A stretch of DNA of 64,000 bases from assembly GCA_001516055.1 (NCBI GenBank), contig LOEZ01000061.1, positions 1-64,000 on the forward strand. The letters are read 5' to 3'. The notes under the pieces were generated by a model. That model did no database searches and had not been told where the DNA came from. It saw only the letters and a list, made by a program, of their open reading frames with translations. Shown here piece by piece: positions 55,994 through 64,000 of the stretch. A program made the position numbers and the translations under genes. Numbering within the stretch: the stretch's first letter is position 1; each line of letters begins with the position of its first letter. This DNA is from Gracilibacter sp. BRH_c7a (GTDB taxonomy: Bacteria > Bacillota > Desulfitobacteriia > Desulfitobacteriales > Syntrophobotulaceae).

Positions 55994-57940
55994 ATGAACA
56001 AGGTGATTGGTATACTAGCTCATGTTGATGCAGGAAAGACTACCTTCTCAGAAGCGCTGCTATATCATACAAATACAATCAAGGATAAAGGAAGAGTAGA
56101 TCATAAGGATTCTTACCTGGATAATCATGAGATAGAGAAAGAAAGAGGGATAACGGTTTTTTCAGGACAGGCTGTTATGGATTACAAGGGGGACACCTAC
56201 TATATAATCGATACTCCAGGACATGTGGATTTCTCTCCAGAGATGGAAAAGACGATAATGGTTATGGATTATGCCATAATCATTATTAGTTCGGTTGAAG
56301 GGGTACAAGGACATACGGAGACGGTATGGCAGCTCCTTAAGAAGCATAGAATACCAGTTTTCTTCTTTATCAATAAAGTGGATAGAGCCGGAGCAGATGG
56401 GGGTAGGGTAGTTGAGGAAATAAAGATTAATTTTACAGCTGATCTATGTCATCTTCCCTATTCATTACATGATGATTTACCTGAAGAGCTGATAGATTTT
56501 TTGGCAGAGAGAGATGAAGAACTCCTGGAACATTATCTGGAGAGCAAATATGACCAAACTTTATGGATAAACCAAATGAAGAAAATGATTAAAGCAAGAA
56601 GTATATATACAGTTTCCACTGGTTCAGCCTTACTGGATCAAGGGGTCAAAGAGTTTTTAGATAATCTCCATCTGCTGACAGAAGTGAACAATTATGGCGA
56701 AGAATTTAGCGGGAGAATATATAAAATAGGCTACGAAAAAACTGGTACCAGAATCACCTATCTTAAAGTATTGAGTGGAAGTTTAAAGGTTAGAGATGAA
56801 ATAAGTTTCTCTTATGGTGAAGAAGAAGTAAGAGAAAAGATAACACAAATTAGAATATATAACGGAGAAAGATATCAAGTGGCTGATGGTGCTAAGGCAG
56901 GTCAGTTAATTGGAGTTGTGGGGTTAACTAAGTCTTGGGCAGGTCAAGGGCTAGGCGATGTCCCGCAAACATCAATTTATGAGATTATACCTGCTTTGAA
57001 GACTAAGGTAATATTTGATTCTTCCGTAAATATCAAGGAAATAGTAAATGCCTTTAGAATGTTGAATGAAGAAGATCCATCTATGAAAGTAGCTTGGGAA
57101 AAGGAATCGCAGGAACTCCATATTCAGGTAATGGGTCCTATTCAACTGGAAATCTTAGAAAGAATAATAGCAGATCGGTTTAATTTTAGGGTCAAGTTCG
57201 GAGAGCCGAATATAATCTATAAAGAAACTATAAAAAATGAAGTGGTCGGATATGGTCACTTCGAACCCCTGGGGCACTATGCAGAAGTTCATCTGAAGAT
57301 CGAGGCAGGAGAAAGAAATAAGGGGATTGAGTATGTAAACTTATGTCACCCTGACCACCTAACTAAAGGGAATCAGAATTTAGTTCAAGCTCATATTCAT
57401 GAAAGAGAGCACCGAGGTTTGCTTACAGGCAGTGCTTTAACAGACCTTAGAATCACCTTATTAACAGGAAGAGCACATAATCAACATACAAGTGGAGGAG
57501 ATTTCAGGCAAGCTACGTATCGTGCTTTAAGACAAGGGTTGGAAAAAGCTGATAAAGTACTTCTTGAGCCTTATTATAAGTTTAAGATAAAAGTAGAATT
57601 GGATTATCTCGGTAGAGTTTTATCTGATATCCAAAAGGCCAAGGGATCTTTCGAAGCTCCAGAAACCTTTGGCAGTCAAGCTATGATTATTGGGAGAGTA
57701 CCGGTTGCAACTTTTATGAGTTATCCAACAGAATTAGTAGCCTTAACCAGTGGTAAGGGGATGATTAGCCTAGTTAATGGCGGATACGATTGCTGTCAAA
57801 ACTCTGAGGAAGTTATCCAAAGAATAGGTTATGATAAGGATGCAGATCCGGAATACAGTTCGTCTTCAATCTTTTGTTCTAAAGGTCAAGCCTATGTCGT
57901 TCCCTGGCAGAGGTCGGAGGATGAGATGCACTGTTTGTAG
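55994..57940 (+). CDS. TetM-like translational GTPase (EF-G family)
   Basis: The protein is about 648 residues from ATG 55994 (GGGGTG in front; 55982 is an alternative). GTPase motifs are ILAHVDAGKTTFSEALL, DTPGHVDFSPEME and FINKVDRAG. Domains II-V of EF-G type follow, with the tet-like LEPYYKFKIKVELDYLGRVLSDIQ near residue 535. The overall form is that of Tet(M)/Tet(O) ribosomal protection proteins. Whether it gives tetracycline protection cannot be told; the domain IV tip differs from Tet(M). It starts downstream of a long hairpin with its own promoter. Confidence 0.75.
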   Translation: MNKVIGILAHVDAGKTTFSEALLYHTNTIKDKGRVDHKDSYLDNHEIEKERGITVFSGQAVMDYKGDTYYIIDTPGHVDFSPEMEKTIMVMDYAIIIISSVEGVQGHTETVWQLLKKHRIPVFFFINKVDRAGADGGRVVEEIKINFTADLCHLPYSLHDDLPEELIDFLAERDEELLEHYLESKYDQTLWINQMKKMIKARSIYTVSTGSALLDQGVKEFLDNLHLLTEVNNYGEEFSGRIYKIGYEKTGTRITYLKVLSGSLKVRDEISFSYGEEEVREKITQIRIYNGERYQVADGAKAGQLIGVVGLTKSWAGQGLGDVPQTSIYEIIPALKTKVIFDSSVNIKEIVNAFRMLNEEDPSMKVAWEKESQELHIQVMGPIQLEILERIIADRFNFRVKFGEPNIIYKETIKNEVVGYGHFEPLGHYAEVHLKIEAGERNKGIEYVNLCHPDHLTKGNQNLVQAHIHEREHRGLLTGSALTDLRITLLTGRAHNQHTSGGDFRQATYRALRQGLEKADKVLLEPYYKFKIKVELDYLGRVLSDIQKAKGSFEAPETFGSQAMIIGRVPVATFMSYPTELVALTSGKGMISLVNGGYDCCQNSEEVIQRIGYDKDADPEYSSSSIFCSKGQAYVVPWQRSEDEMHCL

Positions 57941-57978
57941 TTAAATAATCAATATTAGTAACTAAGGAGGGTTTTTGC

Positions 57979-58182
57979 TTGTCGGCTTTTATAATAGAAA
58001 AACTATGCTATGGTTGTCAGAGGTGTGTAGATGCCTGCCCGAGCGGGGCAATACGCGTATTCGCACGGGTGGCCACTGTTAACTCAGATAAATGTATAGA
58101 GTGTGAAGAGTGCATAGAAGTTTGTATGCATGGGGCAATTACATTCCGTGAAGACATGGAGGTTACACAAAGAAATGATTGA
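57979..58182 (+). CDS. 2x[4Fe-4S] ferredoxin-like protein
   Basis: The 67-residue protein has two cluster motifs, CYGCQRCVDACPSG and CIECEECIEVCMHG, of the clostridial ferredoxin type. It starts at TTG with AAGGAGG upstream. The C-terminus overlaps by 8 bases the next small gene, which points to coupling. It should carry electrons; the partner is unknown. Confidence 0.9.
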   Translation: MSAFIIEKLCYGCQRCVDACPSGAIRVFARVATVNSDKCIECEECIEVCMHGAITFREDMEVTQRND

Positions 58183-58360
58183 AAAAAGCACACAACAATT
58201 AGAGAAGGAATTACACGAAGTAGAAAATCAATTAATGGACTTAAAAAATCGCTGGCCAGCTCATTCCTTAAAACCTGCGATGCTTATTCAATTAGAAGAC
58301 TTAGAAGAGGAAAGAGATAGACTACAATGGTTAGTAGAAGAGAGAAACCATAAGGATTGA
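58175..58360 (+). CDS. Small coiled-coil protein of unknown function
   Basis: The 61-residue protein is almost wholly helical and charged (MIEKSTQQLEKELHEVENQL). Heptad-like leucines suggest a coiled coil. The ATG lies inside the ferredoxin end, with a weak GGAGG further upstream. No family is recognised; coupling suggests joint expression with the ferredoxin. Confidence 0.6.
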   Translation: MIEKSTQQLEKELHEVENQLMDLKNRWPAHSLKPAMLIQLEDLEEERDRLQWLVEERNHKD

Positions 58361-58379
58361 ACTACTTCTTTCCTATTAA

Positions 58380-58410
58380 CCCCATTATAAGGTGATAATG
58401 GGGAATATTT
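58380..58410 (+). terminator. Terminator after the ferredoxin pair
   Basis: CCCCATTAT pairs with ATAATGGGG around a six-base loop, followed by AATATTT. It precedes the YgiQ-type gene. Confidence 0.8.
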
Positions 58411-58578
58411 GATAATAAGCTCCAAAGCTGATATTATCTCTATAATCAACAATAACTTCATTGAATTCATTCGATAATGGCTAGAGAAAGTAAAACTAAC
58501 TATTTTATAAAGCACATCAGATCTTTTAGCAGGCAGCCGTTAAATATTAATATTCGTGACATGAGGCAGGTGATATTC

Positions 58579-60471
58579 GTGGTTTCTAACAGATACTTAC
58601 CAATAAGCCCTAAAGATATGCAAGAAAGAGGCTGGGAGCAAATCGACTTTGCCCTTGTATCGGGGGATGCATATGTTGACCATCATAGTTTTGGCTTAGC
58701 TGTTATCTCCAGAGTATTAGAAGATAAAGGGTTTAAGGTTGGGATTATAGCTCAACCAGATTGGAAAAATACTGAAGACTTCCAAAAACTTGGTAGACCA
58801 AGATTGGGTTTTTTGGTGACAGCAGGGAATATGGATTCCATGGTTAATCACTATACCGTAAACAAAAGAGTAAGAGAAAAAGATTATTATTCCCCGGGGG
58901 GGAAGATGGGTTTAAGACCCGATAGGGCAACCATCGTTTATTGTAATAGAATAAGAGAAGCTTTTAAAGATATGCCTATCATTATCGGAGGGATAGAAGC
59001 AAGCTTAAGAAGGTTTGGGCATTATGATTATTGGAGTGATTCGGTTAGAAAGTCTATACTCCTCGATAGTAGTGCGGATTTATTAGTATACGGAATGGGA
59101 GAAAAGCAAATAGTTGAAATCGCTCAGCAACTTAATGACGGGATGGACATTAAATTCATCAGACATATCCTTGGAACGTGTTATGTAGTTGATGAGTTGG
59201 AATACGTGGATGACCCTATTGAAATACCATCCTTTAAACAAGTCGCTGAAGATAAGGCCAAGCATGCCGAAGCTTATAAAATTCAATTTCAAGAACAGGA
59301 CCCTGTAAGAGGGAAGACTATTGTCCAAAGACATGGGAATAAGTACCTTGTACAGAACAAACCAGAAATGCCCTTGACCAGAGAGGAATTAGACCAAGTC
59401 TATTCTTTGCCCTTTCAAAGAAATTATCACCCTATTTACGAAGATTTTGGAGGAATTCCCGCTTTAGAGGAAGTAAAGTTCAGTATTGTCAGTTCCCGCG
59501 GCTGCTTTGGTAACTGCTCCTTTTGCTCCATTACCTTTCATCAAGGGAGAATTGTTCAAAGTCGAAGTGAAGATTCTATAATCCAGGAAGCTACTGAAAT
59601 TACTAATCTAGAAGACTTTAAAGGATACATCCATGACGTTGGCGGTCCAACAGCAAATTTCCGACAAGCGGCCTGCGATATACAACTTAAATCCGGTGCG
59701 TGTAGGGATAAGCATTGCTTGCATCCTGAGCCTTGTAAAAGGTTACATGTGGATCACCAAGAATACTTAAAAGTACTGAGAAAATTAAGAACATTACCTA
59801 AAATAAAGAAAGTATTTATTCGCTCAGGTTTGCGATATGATTATATTTTAGCGGATAAGGATGATAAGTTTCTTCAAGAATTGATTGAGCATCATATTAG
59901 TGGACAATTAAAGGTAGCACCTGAACATATCTCGCCTAGGGTTTTAAGATACATGGGAAAACCAGCTGGACATGCTTACGAAAAGTTTAGGAAGAAGTTT
60001 TTCCAGTTAAATGAGAAGTTGGGAAAAAAGCAATTTATTGTGCCTTACTTTATGTCCAGTCATCCAGGGAGCACGTTAGAGACGGCTATAGAACTAGCGG
60101 AGTATTTGAGAGATACTGGTTATCAGCCTGAACAGGTGCAGGATTTTTATCCTACTCCTGGGACAATATCGACTACCATGTTTTATACCGGCCTTGATCC
60201 ACTTACTATGAAAGAAGTATATATACCGAAAAGCAAAACCGAAAAAGCAATGCAGAGGGCGCTTCTACAGTTTAGAGATCCTAAGAAATATGCTCTTGTG
60301 CATGCTGCATTAACCCAAGCGGGAAGGACAGACTTAATTGGCTTTGGACCAAAATGTTTGATCCGGCCTAAAGGAAAGGGACGGACCGAAGGATTTAAAA
60401 AAGGTATAAGCAATAAATCATTGGAAAAGTCAAATAATATTAAAAAGAGTGTTAAAAGAAAGAAAAGATAG
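58579..60471 (+). CDS. YgiQ-family radical SAM protein
   Basis: The protein is about 630 residues. The start is put at GTG 58579 (AGGTGA six bases before), because [20 protein letters not shown] matches the family N-terminus; a longer reading from 58477 adds unmatched residues. The B12-binding-like N-terminal region is followed by the radical SAM motif [20 protein letters not shown] (near residue 310), then the C-terminal DUF3362-like region. The function of YgiQ is unknown; radical SAM and Fe-S chemistry is expected. Basic tail. Confidence 0.88.
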   Translation: MVSNRYLPISPKDMQERGWEQIDFALVSGDAYVDHHSFGLAVISRVLEDKGFKVGIIAQPDWKNTEDFQKLGRPRLGFLVTAGNMDSMVNHYTVNKRVREKDYYSPGGKMGLRPDRATIVYCNRIREAFKDMPIIIGGIEASLRRFGHYDYWSDSVRKSILLDSSADLLVYGMGEKQIVEIAQQLNDGMDIKFIRHILGTCYVVDELEYVDDPIEIPSFKQVAEDKAKHAEAYKIQFQEQDPVRGKTIVQRHGNKYLVQNKPEMPLTREELDQVYSLPFQRNYHPIYEDFGGIPALEEVKFSIVSSRGCFGNCSFCSITFHQGRIVQSRSEDSIIQEATEITNLEDFKGYIHDVGGPTANFRQAACDIQLKSGACRDKHCLHPEPCKRLHVDHQEYLKVLRKLRTLPKIKKVFIRSGLRYDYILADKDDKFLQELIEHHISGQLKVAPEHISPRVLRYMGKPAGHAYEKFRKKFFQLNEKLGKKQFIVPYFMSSHPGSTLETAIELAEYLRDTGYQPEQVQDFYPTPGTISTTMFYTGLDPLTMKEVYIPKSKTEKAMQRALLQFRDPKKYALVHAALTQAGRTDLIGFGPKCLIRPKGKGRTEGFKKGISNKSLEKSNNIKKSVKRKKR

Positions 60472-60499
60472 CCGGGCAGTTATCTTTTCTTTTTCTTTT
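60460..60499 (+). terminator. Terminator of the YgiQ gene
   Basis: AAGAAAAGATA and TATCTTTTCTT are an 11-bp pair around a ten-base loop, followed by TTTCTTTTG. It begins inside the last codons of the gene. Confidence 0.85.
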
Positions 60500-60621
60500 G
60501 TCAATAGTCAGATTAGACAATAATTGTCCGACTAATTAAGTGTAATATTCACGCTCTTGCAATTAGCATCTATAAACGACTAAAGCGTGATGTGGCAAAT
60601 AATTAATAGGAGTGGAAAATA

Positions 60622-61341
60622 ATGTATCTGAAAAAAACTTCACTAATAATTGTAACTGCAGTACTCTTTTTAATCTTAAGTGTTCCTGTTTTTGGAGCAG
60701 ATACACCGATGCTTAAAGTGGAAGACAGAGGGCTTTCAAACCCTAATGGAGTGATAATGGACCAGGGAGAAGCCCCTGACTATAAGAACTCTATTGGAGA
60801 TATTCAAGCATATATTAATGAAAATATTGATGATGAATTATTTGCAAGTCTGCATATAGATAGGGATAAAGACGGCAAAGAAATAGTAGTGCTTTCTTTT
60901 ACCCAAGTAATTGAAGCAAGCCAAAAAAAGGATATTCTTGCCTTGGCAGATAATCCCAGTCTAATAGTTTTTAGAACAGTTGATTTTAGTGAAAAGGATT
61001 TGGCACAGAAACAGAAAGAGATTGATCAATCCTGGAAAAGCTTCGAAGAGAAAGGCATTAAGATATACACAACAGCTGTCAACGTTTTTAAAAACAGGGT
61101 AGAGATTGGGATTAATCCCTATAATGAGGAGACTATAGCTGAAATTCATCAGGCTTTTGGCAGGGAGATGATTGATATTATCCAAGGGGATGAGGTTTTC
61201 CTGTTAGAAGATAGCAATCAGGACGCGGAGAAAATGGCAGACAGCCAAGAAAGTTTGACAGCGGCTCAAGCAGATAGCCCAAACTTATTCCAGCGGATAG
61301 CCCTTTTCTTTACTTCTATCGCCAAATGGATTCTGCAATAG
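60622..61341 (+). CDS. Secreted protein of unknown function
   Basis: The 239-residue protein has a Sec signal peptide (MYLKKTSLIIVTAVLFLILS, cleavage after VFGA about residue 25). The mature part has no cysteines to support a lipoprotein and no family that I recognise. The C-terminus, FQRIALFFTSIAKWILQ, is hydrophobic and could contact the membrane. AGGAG precedes the ATG. Probably extracytoplasmic; single-gene unit with its own terminator. Confidence 0.65.
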   Translation: MYLKKTSLIIVTAVLFLILSVPVFGADTPMLKVEDRGLSNPNGVIMDQGEAPDYKNSIGDIQAYINENIDDELFASLHIDRDKDGKEIVVLSFTQVIEASQKKDILALADNPSLIVFRTVDFSEKDLAQKQKEIDQSWKSFEEKGIKIYTTAVNVFKNRVEIGINPYNEETIAEIHQAFGREMIDIIQGDEVFLLEDSNQDAEKMADSQESLTAAQADSPNLFQRIALFFTSIAKWILQ

Positions 61342-61375
61342 TTAATCATACAATCTAATAGCGTAAATCAATTAC

Positions 61376-61410
61376 AAAAACATCTTTTGGAATTTCAGAA
61401 GATGTTTTTT
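61376..61410 (+). terminator. Terminator after the secreted protein gene
   Basis: AAAAACATCTT pairs with AAGATGTTTTT around a 12-base loop, with a T-run on the 3' side. Confidence 0.85.
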
Positions 61411-61525
61411 CTGGGAAAGAGTTTAAATTCTAGAACGAGACTTGAATAATGAGAGCCATTTGATATTATTAATAGTAAATACAATAATAGGAGTAGATAT
61501 AAAGTAGATATAGATAGGAGACAGT

Positions 61526-61840
61526 ATGGAGTATAATAAAATATTTCGTGATATTTCTGCCGGGCTATTAATTACTGATAAAGATTTTCTAGTTAAATGG
61601 GCCAATAAGTTCGAAGAAGATTTCTATGGTAAGTCTTTGGAAGAGATGAAAGGTATGTGGGTAGTCAACTGTCATAGAGACGAAAATAAGGCCTTCATAG
61701 AAAGCTTTTTGCAAAAGTTTAAATCCGGAGAAATGAAGGAGTTTACCAAAATAGCTGCCGGTATGGTTATAACTTATAGTAGCTATTTTGAAAACCAAGA
61801 GTTTGCAGGCATTGTCAGGACGAGGATAAAGATGCCTTAA
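61526..61840 (+). CDS. Small PAS-domain protein
   Basis: The 104-residue protein is a lone PAS domain: IFRDISAGLLITDKDFLVKWANKFEEDFYGKSLEEMKGM at residues 6-45, then the helical and beta part. It has no output domain, so it may act as a sensor subunit or ligand binder for another protein. TAGGAG precedes the ATG. No partner is visible nearby. Confidence 0.8.
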   Translation: MEYNKIFRDISAGLLITDKDFLVKWANKFEEDFYGKSLEEMKGMWVVNCHRDENKAFIESFLQKFKSGEMKEFTKIAAGMVITYSSYFENQEFAGIVRTRIKMP

Positions 61841-61870
61841 TTTCAAAAGCATATATTACAAGCCAAGCAG

Positions 61871-61911
61871 AGCAGGACACATCTCACAATAATTGTGAAA
61901 GGAGTCCTGCT
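61871..61911 (+). terminator. Hairpin after the PAS gene, probable terminator
   Basis: AGCAGGAC pairs with GTCCTGCT, enclosing TCACAAT/ATTGTGA. It lies about 30 bases after the stop. Confidence 0.6.
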
Positions 61912-62078
61912 TGAAATCATTATCCATGTTTCATAGGTCCAGATTATAATGGCAAAATATTATCCTTGTTATTGACGGGAGTAATAATTATTTGCCACTT
62001 TTGTACTGGATTTTAATCATTTATGATAAAATGACAAAGTATAAACAAAAGGAATGAATATGAAACGGAGTAATCAAC

Positions 62079-62999
62079 ATGGGGACTTTCCTTTACATCA
62101 TTTCCAATATTATAATTCCCATATTTATATTGATAGCTATTGGATTCCTTGCCCAGAAGAAACTTAAGATGGATGTCAGGACCTTTGCTAAGGTCAATAT
62201 GTTTATTTTTCTCCCTGCGATTATTTTTACTAAGATGTATCGAACGGAAGTGACATTACAGTTATTTGGAACTGTTATGATATACCTTTTAGCTGTATTT
62301 TTTGTAATGATGACCTTAGGGATGGTTATTGCACGTTTACTAAATTATCCACGAGGTCTTCGTAATGCCTTCCTTAATTCTATCTTGTTCTTTAATGGAG
62401 GTAATTATGGATTACCGGTAGCTGAAATTGCTTTTCAGAGCAATCCCTTAGCAACAACTGCCCAAATATTTATTATGGTAATTTCACACATATTACTGAA
62501 TACTTTTGGGATTTTTCAAGCATCTTCCGGGAAAGAAGGAAATAGAGACGCATTTAAAAATGTACTAACAATGCCAGCCATACATATGCTAGTCTTGGCA
62601 TTAGTAATTAAGACATTACATGTATCGGTGCCTGAATTCTTAATGGTCCCTGTGGAGAACTTGTCTAAAGGATTTATACCCGTTGCGCTTATTACCTTGG
62701 GAGTTCAGCTGGCGGAGGTTAAAGTTAGCGTTAAGGTTAAAGATATACTAATTTCTTCTTCTCTTAGGCTAATTCTGGCACCTATAATTGGCTTTATGTT
62801 GGTTAACTTGATGGGAGTGGAAGGAATCCTGGCCAAGGTTCTAGTTATAGGGGTAGCTACACCAACTGCTGTCAATATCGCTATTATTGCGAGGGAGTTT
62901 AATAATGAGCCGGATTACTCTTCACAAACTGTTTTTGCTTCGACGCTTTTAAGTGTTATAACGATTTCGTTTTTGATACTAATCATGGAGTATATATAA
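62079..62999 (+). CDS. AEC family transporter (auxin efflux carrier-like)
   Basis: The 306-residue integral membrane protein has about ten hydrophobic segments and family features such as FNGGNYGLPVAEIAFQ and LVNLMGVEGILAKVLVIGVATPTAVNIAI. AEC proteins export small acidic metabolites such as malonate or malate; the substrate here is not determined. The gene ends at a long bidirectional terminator. Confidence 0.87.
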   Translation: MGTFLYIISNIIIPIFILIAIGFLAQKKLKMDVRTFAKVNMFIFLPAIIFTKMYRTEVTLQLFGTVMIYLLAVFFVMMTLGMVIARLLNYPRGLRNAFLNSILFFNGGNYGLPVAEIAFQSNPLATTAQIFIMVISHILLNTFGIFQASSGKEGNRDAFKNVLTMPAIHMLVLALVIKTLHVSVPEFLMVPVENLSKGFIPVALITLGVQLAEVKVSVKVKDILISSSLRLILAPIIGFMLVNLMGVEGILAKVLVIGVATPTAVNIAIIAREFNNEPDYSSQTVFASTLLSVITISFLILIMEYI

Positions 63000-63046
63000 T
63001 TAATAGGGAGTCACAGTTCAAAATGAACTGTGACTCCTATTAATTA
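62997..63046. terminator. Long bidirectional terminator between AEC and GIY-YIG genes
   Basis: A 23-bp stem with one bulged G (arm begins TAATTAATAGGG) and a three-base AAA loop separates the converging genes. It overlaps the last codon of the AEC gene. Confidence 0.85.
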
Positions 63047-63063
63047 TGCAAAGAAAAAGTTCT

Positions 63064-63441
63064 TCAATCAGCCTTTTCGTCCTTTTTTCTATTCGGTTTA
63101 TTATATCCTTTCTCACCATATGGTTGCAAATGGTCTGACCACTTTTTCTCAAGTTCAGCTAGTGCTTTAGGCCAGTCTTCTTTAACAATTTTTTTAGGAT
63201 CTAGATTTTCCAATACTTCAAAAGAGAAAGACTCAGCGCCGTACAGATTCCAATCTTCTTGTAAGGCTTTATTATAATGAGATTTTAATTCTAGCTGAAA
63301 CCGGTTACTATTAAATTTTCCTGGTAGATTAAGACTACTACCTACATATATTTTATTATTCTTAATGTTAAGGATTTGATATACTCCCATCGGTCTGGGG
63401 GTTTCTTTATAGTCTAATTTTAGTTGTTTGCGTCTATCCAA
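63064..63441 (-). CDS. GIY-YIG nuclease family protein
   Basis: The start is put at TTG 63441, where AAGGAG lies nine bases upstream and DRRKQLKLDYKETPRPMGVYQI begins the family core. A longer reading to 63534 would overlap the neighbouring gene by 29 bases and lack this match. The 125-residue product carries GVYQILNIKNNKIYVGSSLNL with the GIY-YIG signature, then conserved NRFQLELKSHYNKALQEDWN. Genes of this type usually lie beside a DUF2087 gene, as here. A nuclease or regulatory role is inferred. Confidence 0.8.
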   Translation of the reverse strand: MDRRKQLKLDYKETPRPMGVYQILNIKNNKIYVGSSLNLPGKFNSNRFQLELKSHYNKALQEDWNLYGAESFSFEVLENLDPKKIVKEDWPKALAELEKKWSDHLQPYGEKGYNKPNRKKDEKAD

Positions 63442-63505
63442 ATGAATCAACTCCTTGCTAATTAAAGCAGCAAAATTTTTTGGTAAATAATTACAAGCCT
63501 GTTGG

Positions 63506-64000
63506 CTAAAGTTTGACCCAGTAGGAGCTCCCATCTGGAATCCGTTCCATAAAGCCGTATTCGATTAGATTCCGGCGGAGTAATACATAATCGTTGTAGA
63601 ATTGTTTTAAGACATCGTTCACTTCTTTTTCAGTATAGGTGCGATCGGTTTCAAAGCACTTCAAGATATGCTTAAGGATAGCTACTCTCTTTTTTTCCTT
63701 AAGAGGGAAGGAAGAGATAGGACCATCAGGTCCCTGCGGAAAATAAGCTGATAAGATTTTATTGTATTCCTCTTCGGTGATAGCAAAGCGGTCGTCAACC
63801 TTTTTTGTATTTCGTGGAATATTTATAAAGGAACCTTTCTTAGGAGCTTGCTCCCCGAGCAATTCCATGATAGCCAAGAATATTTTGGCCTGTTTTTGTT
63901 TTTCCCTTAAAGTAAACCTATGGTTCCTAATAGTTGATGTGCTACCTGTGTTTAAAACTTTTGCTACTTTGTTATCGTCGTATCCCTCATAAAACAGCTC
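63506..64000 (-). CDS. DUF2087 domain protein with N-terminal HTH (cut by window edge)
   Basis: The minus strand is open to the window edge, so the N-terminus is missing. The visible part begins ELFYEGYDDNKVAKVLNTGS and continues with STIRNHRFTLREKQKQAKIF, a helix-turn-helix seen in this protein type. DUF2087 follows with KKRVAILKHILKCFETDRTYTEKEVNDVLKQFYNDYVLLRRNLIEYGF. Such proteins are probable transcriptional regulators. The GIY-YIG gene follows in the same direction after 64 bases. Confidence 0.8.
   Translation of the reverse strand, partial: ELFYEGYDDNKVAKVLNTGSTSTIRNHRFTLREKQKQAKIFLAIMELLGEQAPKKGSFINIPRNTKKVDDRFAITEEEYNKILSAYFPQGPDGPISSFPLKEKKRVAILKHILKCFETDRTYTEKEVNDVLKQFYNDYVLLRRNLIEYGFMERIPDGSSYWVKL

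Overview
The window is a low-GC stretch around a bacterial chromosome origin. It points to an endospore-forming member of the Bacillota, most likely class Clostridia and perhaps Peptococcaceae-like. The evidence is a Bacillus-type origin gene order, an alpha/beta small acid-soluble spore protein, a YyaC-type spore protein, the sporulation-associated LonC protease, a SCIFF peptide with its maturase, a giant fused 2-hydroxyacyl-CoA dehydratase activator, and selenocysteine machinery (selB and tRNA-Sec). No rRNA operon, CRISPR array or complete transposon is visible. The genus cannot be fixed from the sequence alone.

Left arm (1-13635). This arm reads almost entirely on the minus strand. It holds the 5' end of a tyrosine recombinase cut by the window edge, tRNA-Ser(CGA), tadA, tRNA-Arg(CCT), tRNA-Ser(TGA), serS, the PLP synthase pair pdxT/pdxS, gyrA, gyrB, remB, recF, dnaN and dnaA. 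The usual yaaA (S4-domain) gene between dnaN and recF is missing.

Origin. DnaA boxes lie on both sides of dnaA, in the dnaN-dnaA gap and in the larger dnaA-rpmH gap, so oriC looks bipartite. Genes diverge from here, so transcription follows replication on both arms, with a few minus-strand exceptions on the right.

Right arm (14007-64000). First come rpmH-rnpA-yidD-yidC-jag, mnmE-mnmG-rsmG and parA-parB followed by two perfect parS sites. Next are DUF554 and DUF4446 genes, yyaC, and selB facing a cysteine desulfurase and a Se/S-carrier-like protein. A 608-bp noncoding region then carries a direct repeat and a candidate structured leader RNA upstream of a branched-chain amino acid ABC transporter (livKHMGF). 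After it come a CBS-ACT protein, tRNA-Sec, CvpA, DUF951, rpsF-ssb-rpsR, a MazG-like protein, YybS, rplI, lonC, dnaB and purA. Four tRNAs follow (Lys, Glu, Phe, Gly), then a lipoprotein-SCIFF unit and the radical SAM maturase. The rest holds a TPR protein, a YycJ-like hydrolase, HtrA, the dehydratase activator, a SASP, a DUF421 protein, rlmH, an XRE regulator with a frameshifted membrane partner, a TetM-like GTPase, a ferredoxin, a YgiQ-type radical SAM protein, a secreted protein, a PAS protein, an AEC transporter and a GIY-YIG/DUF2087 pair at the edge.

Most worth a second look: the structured RNA at 28161-28317; two mutually exclusive hairpins between tRNA-Gly and the lipoprotein-SCIFF genes; the dispersed selenium module; twin operator-like palindromes around the promoter of the XRE regulator with its frameshifted partner; and the PurBox-like pair before purA.
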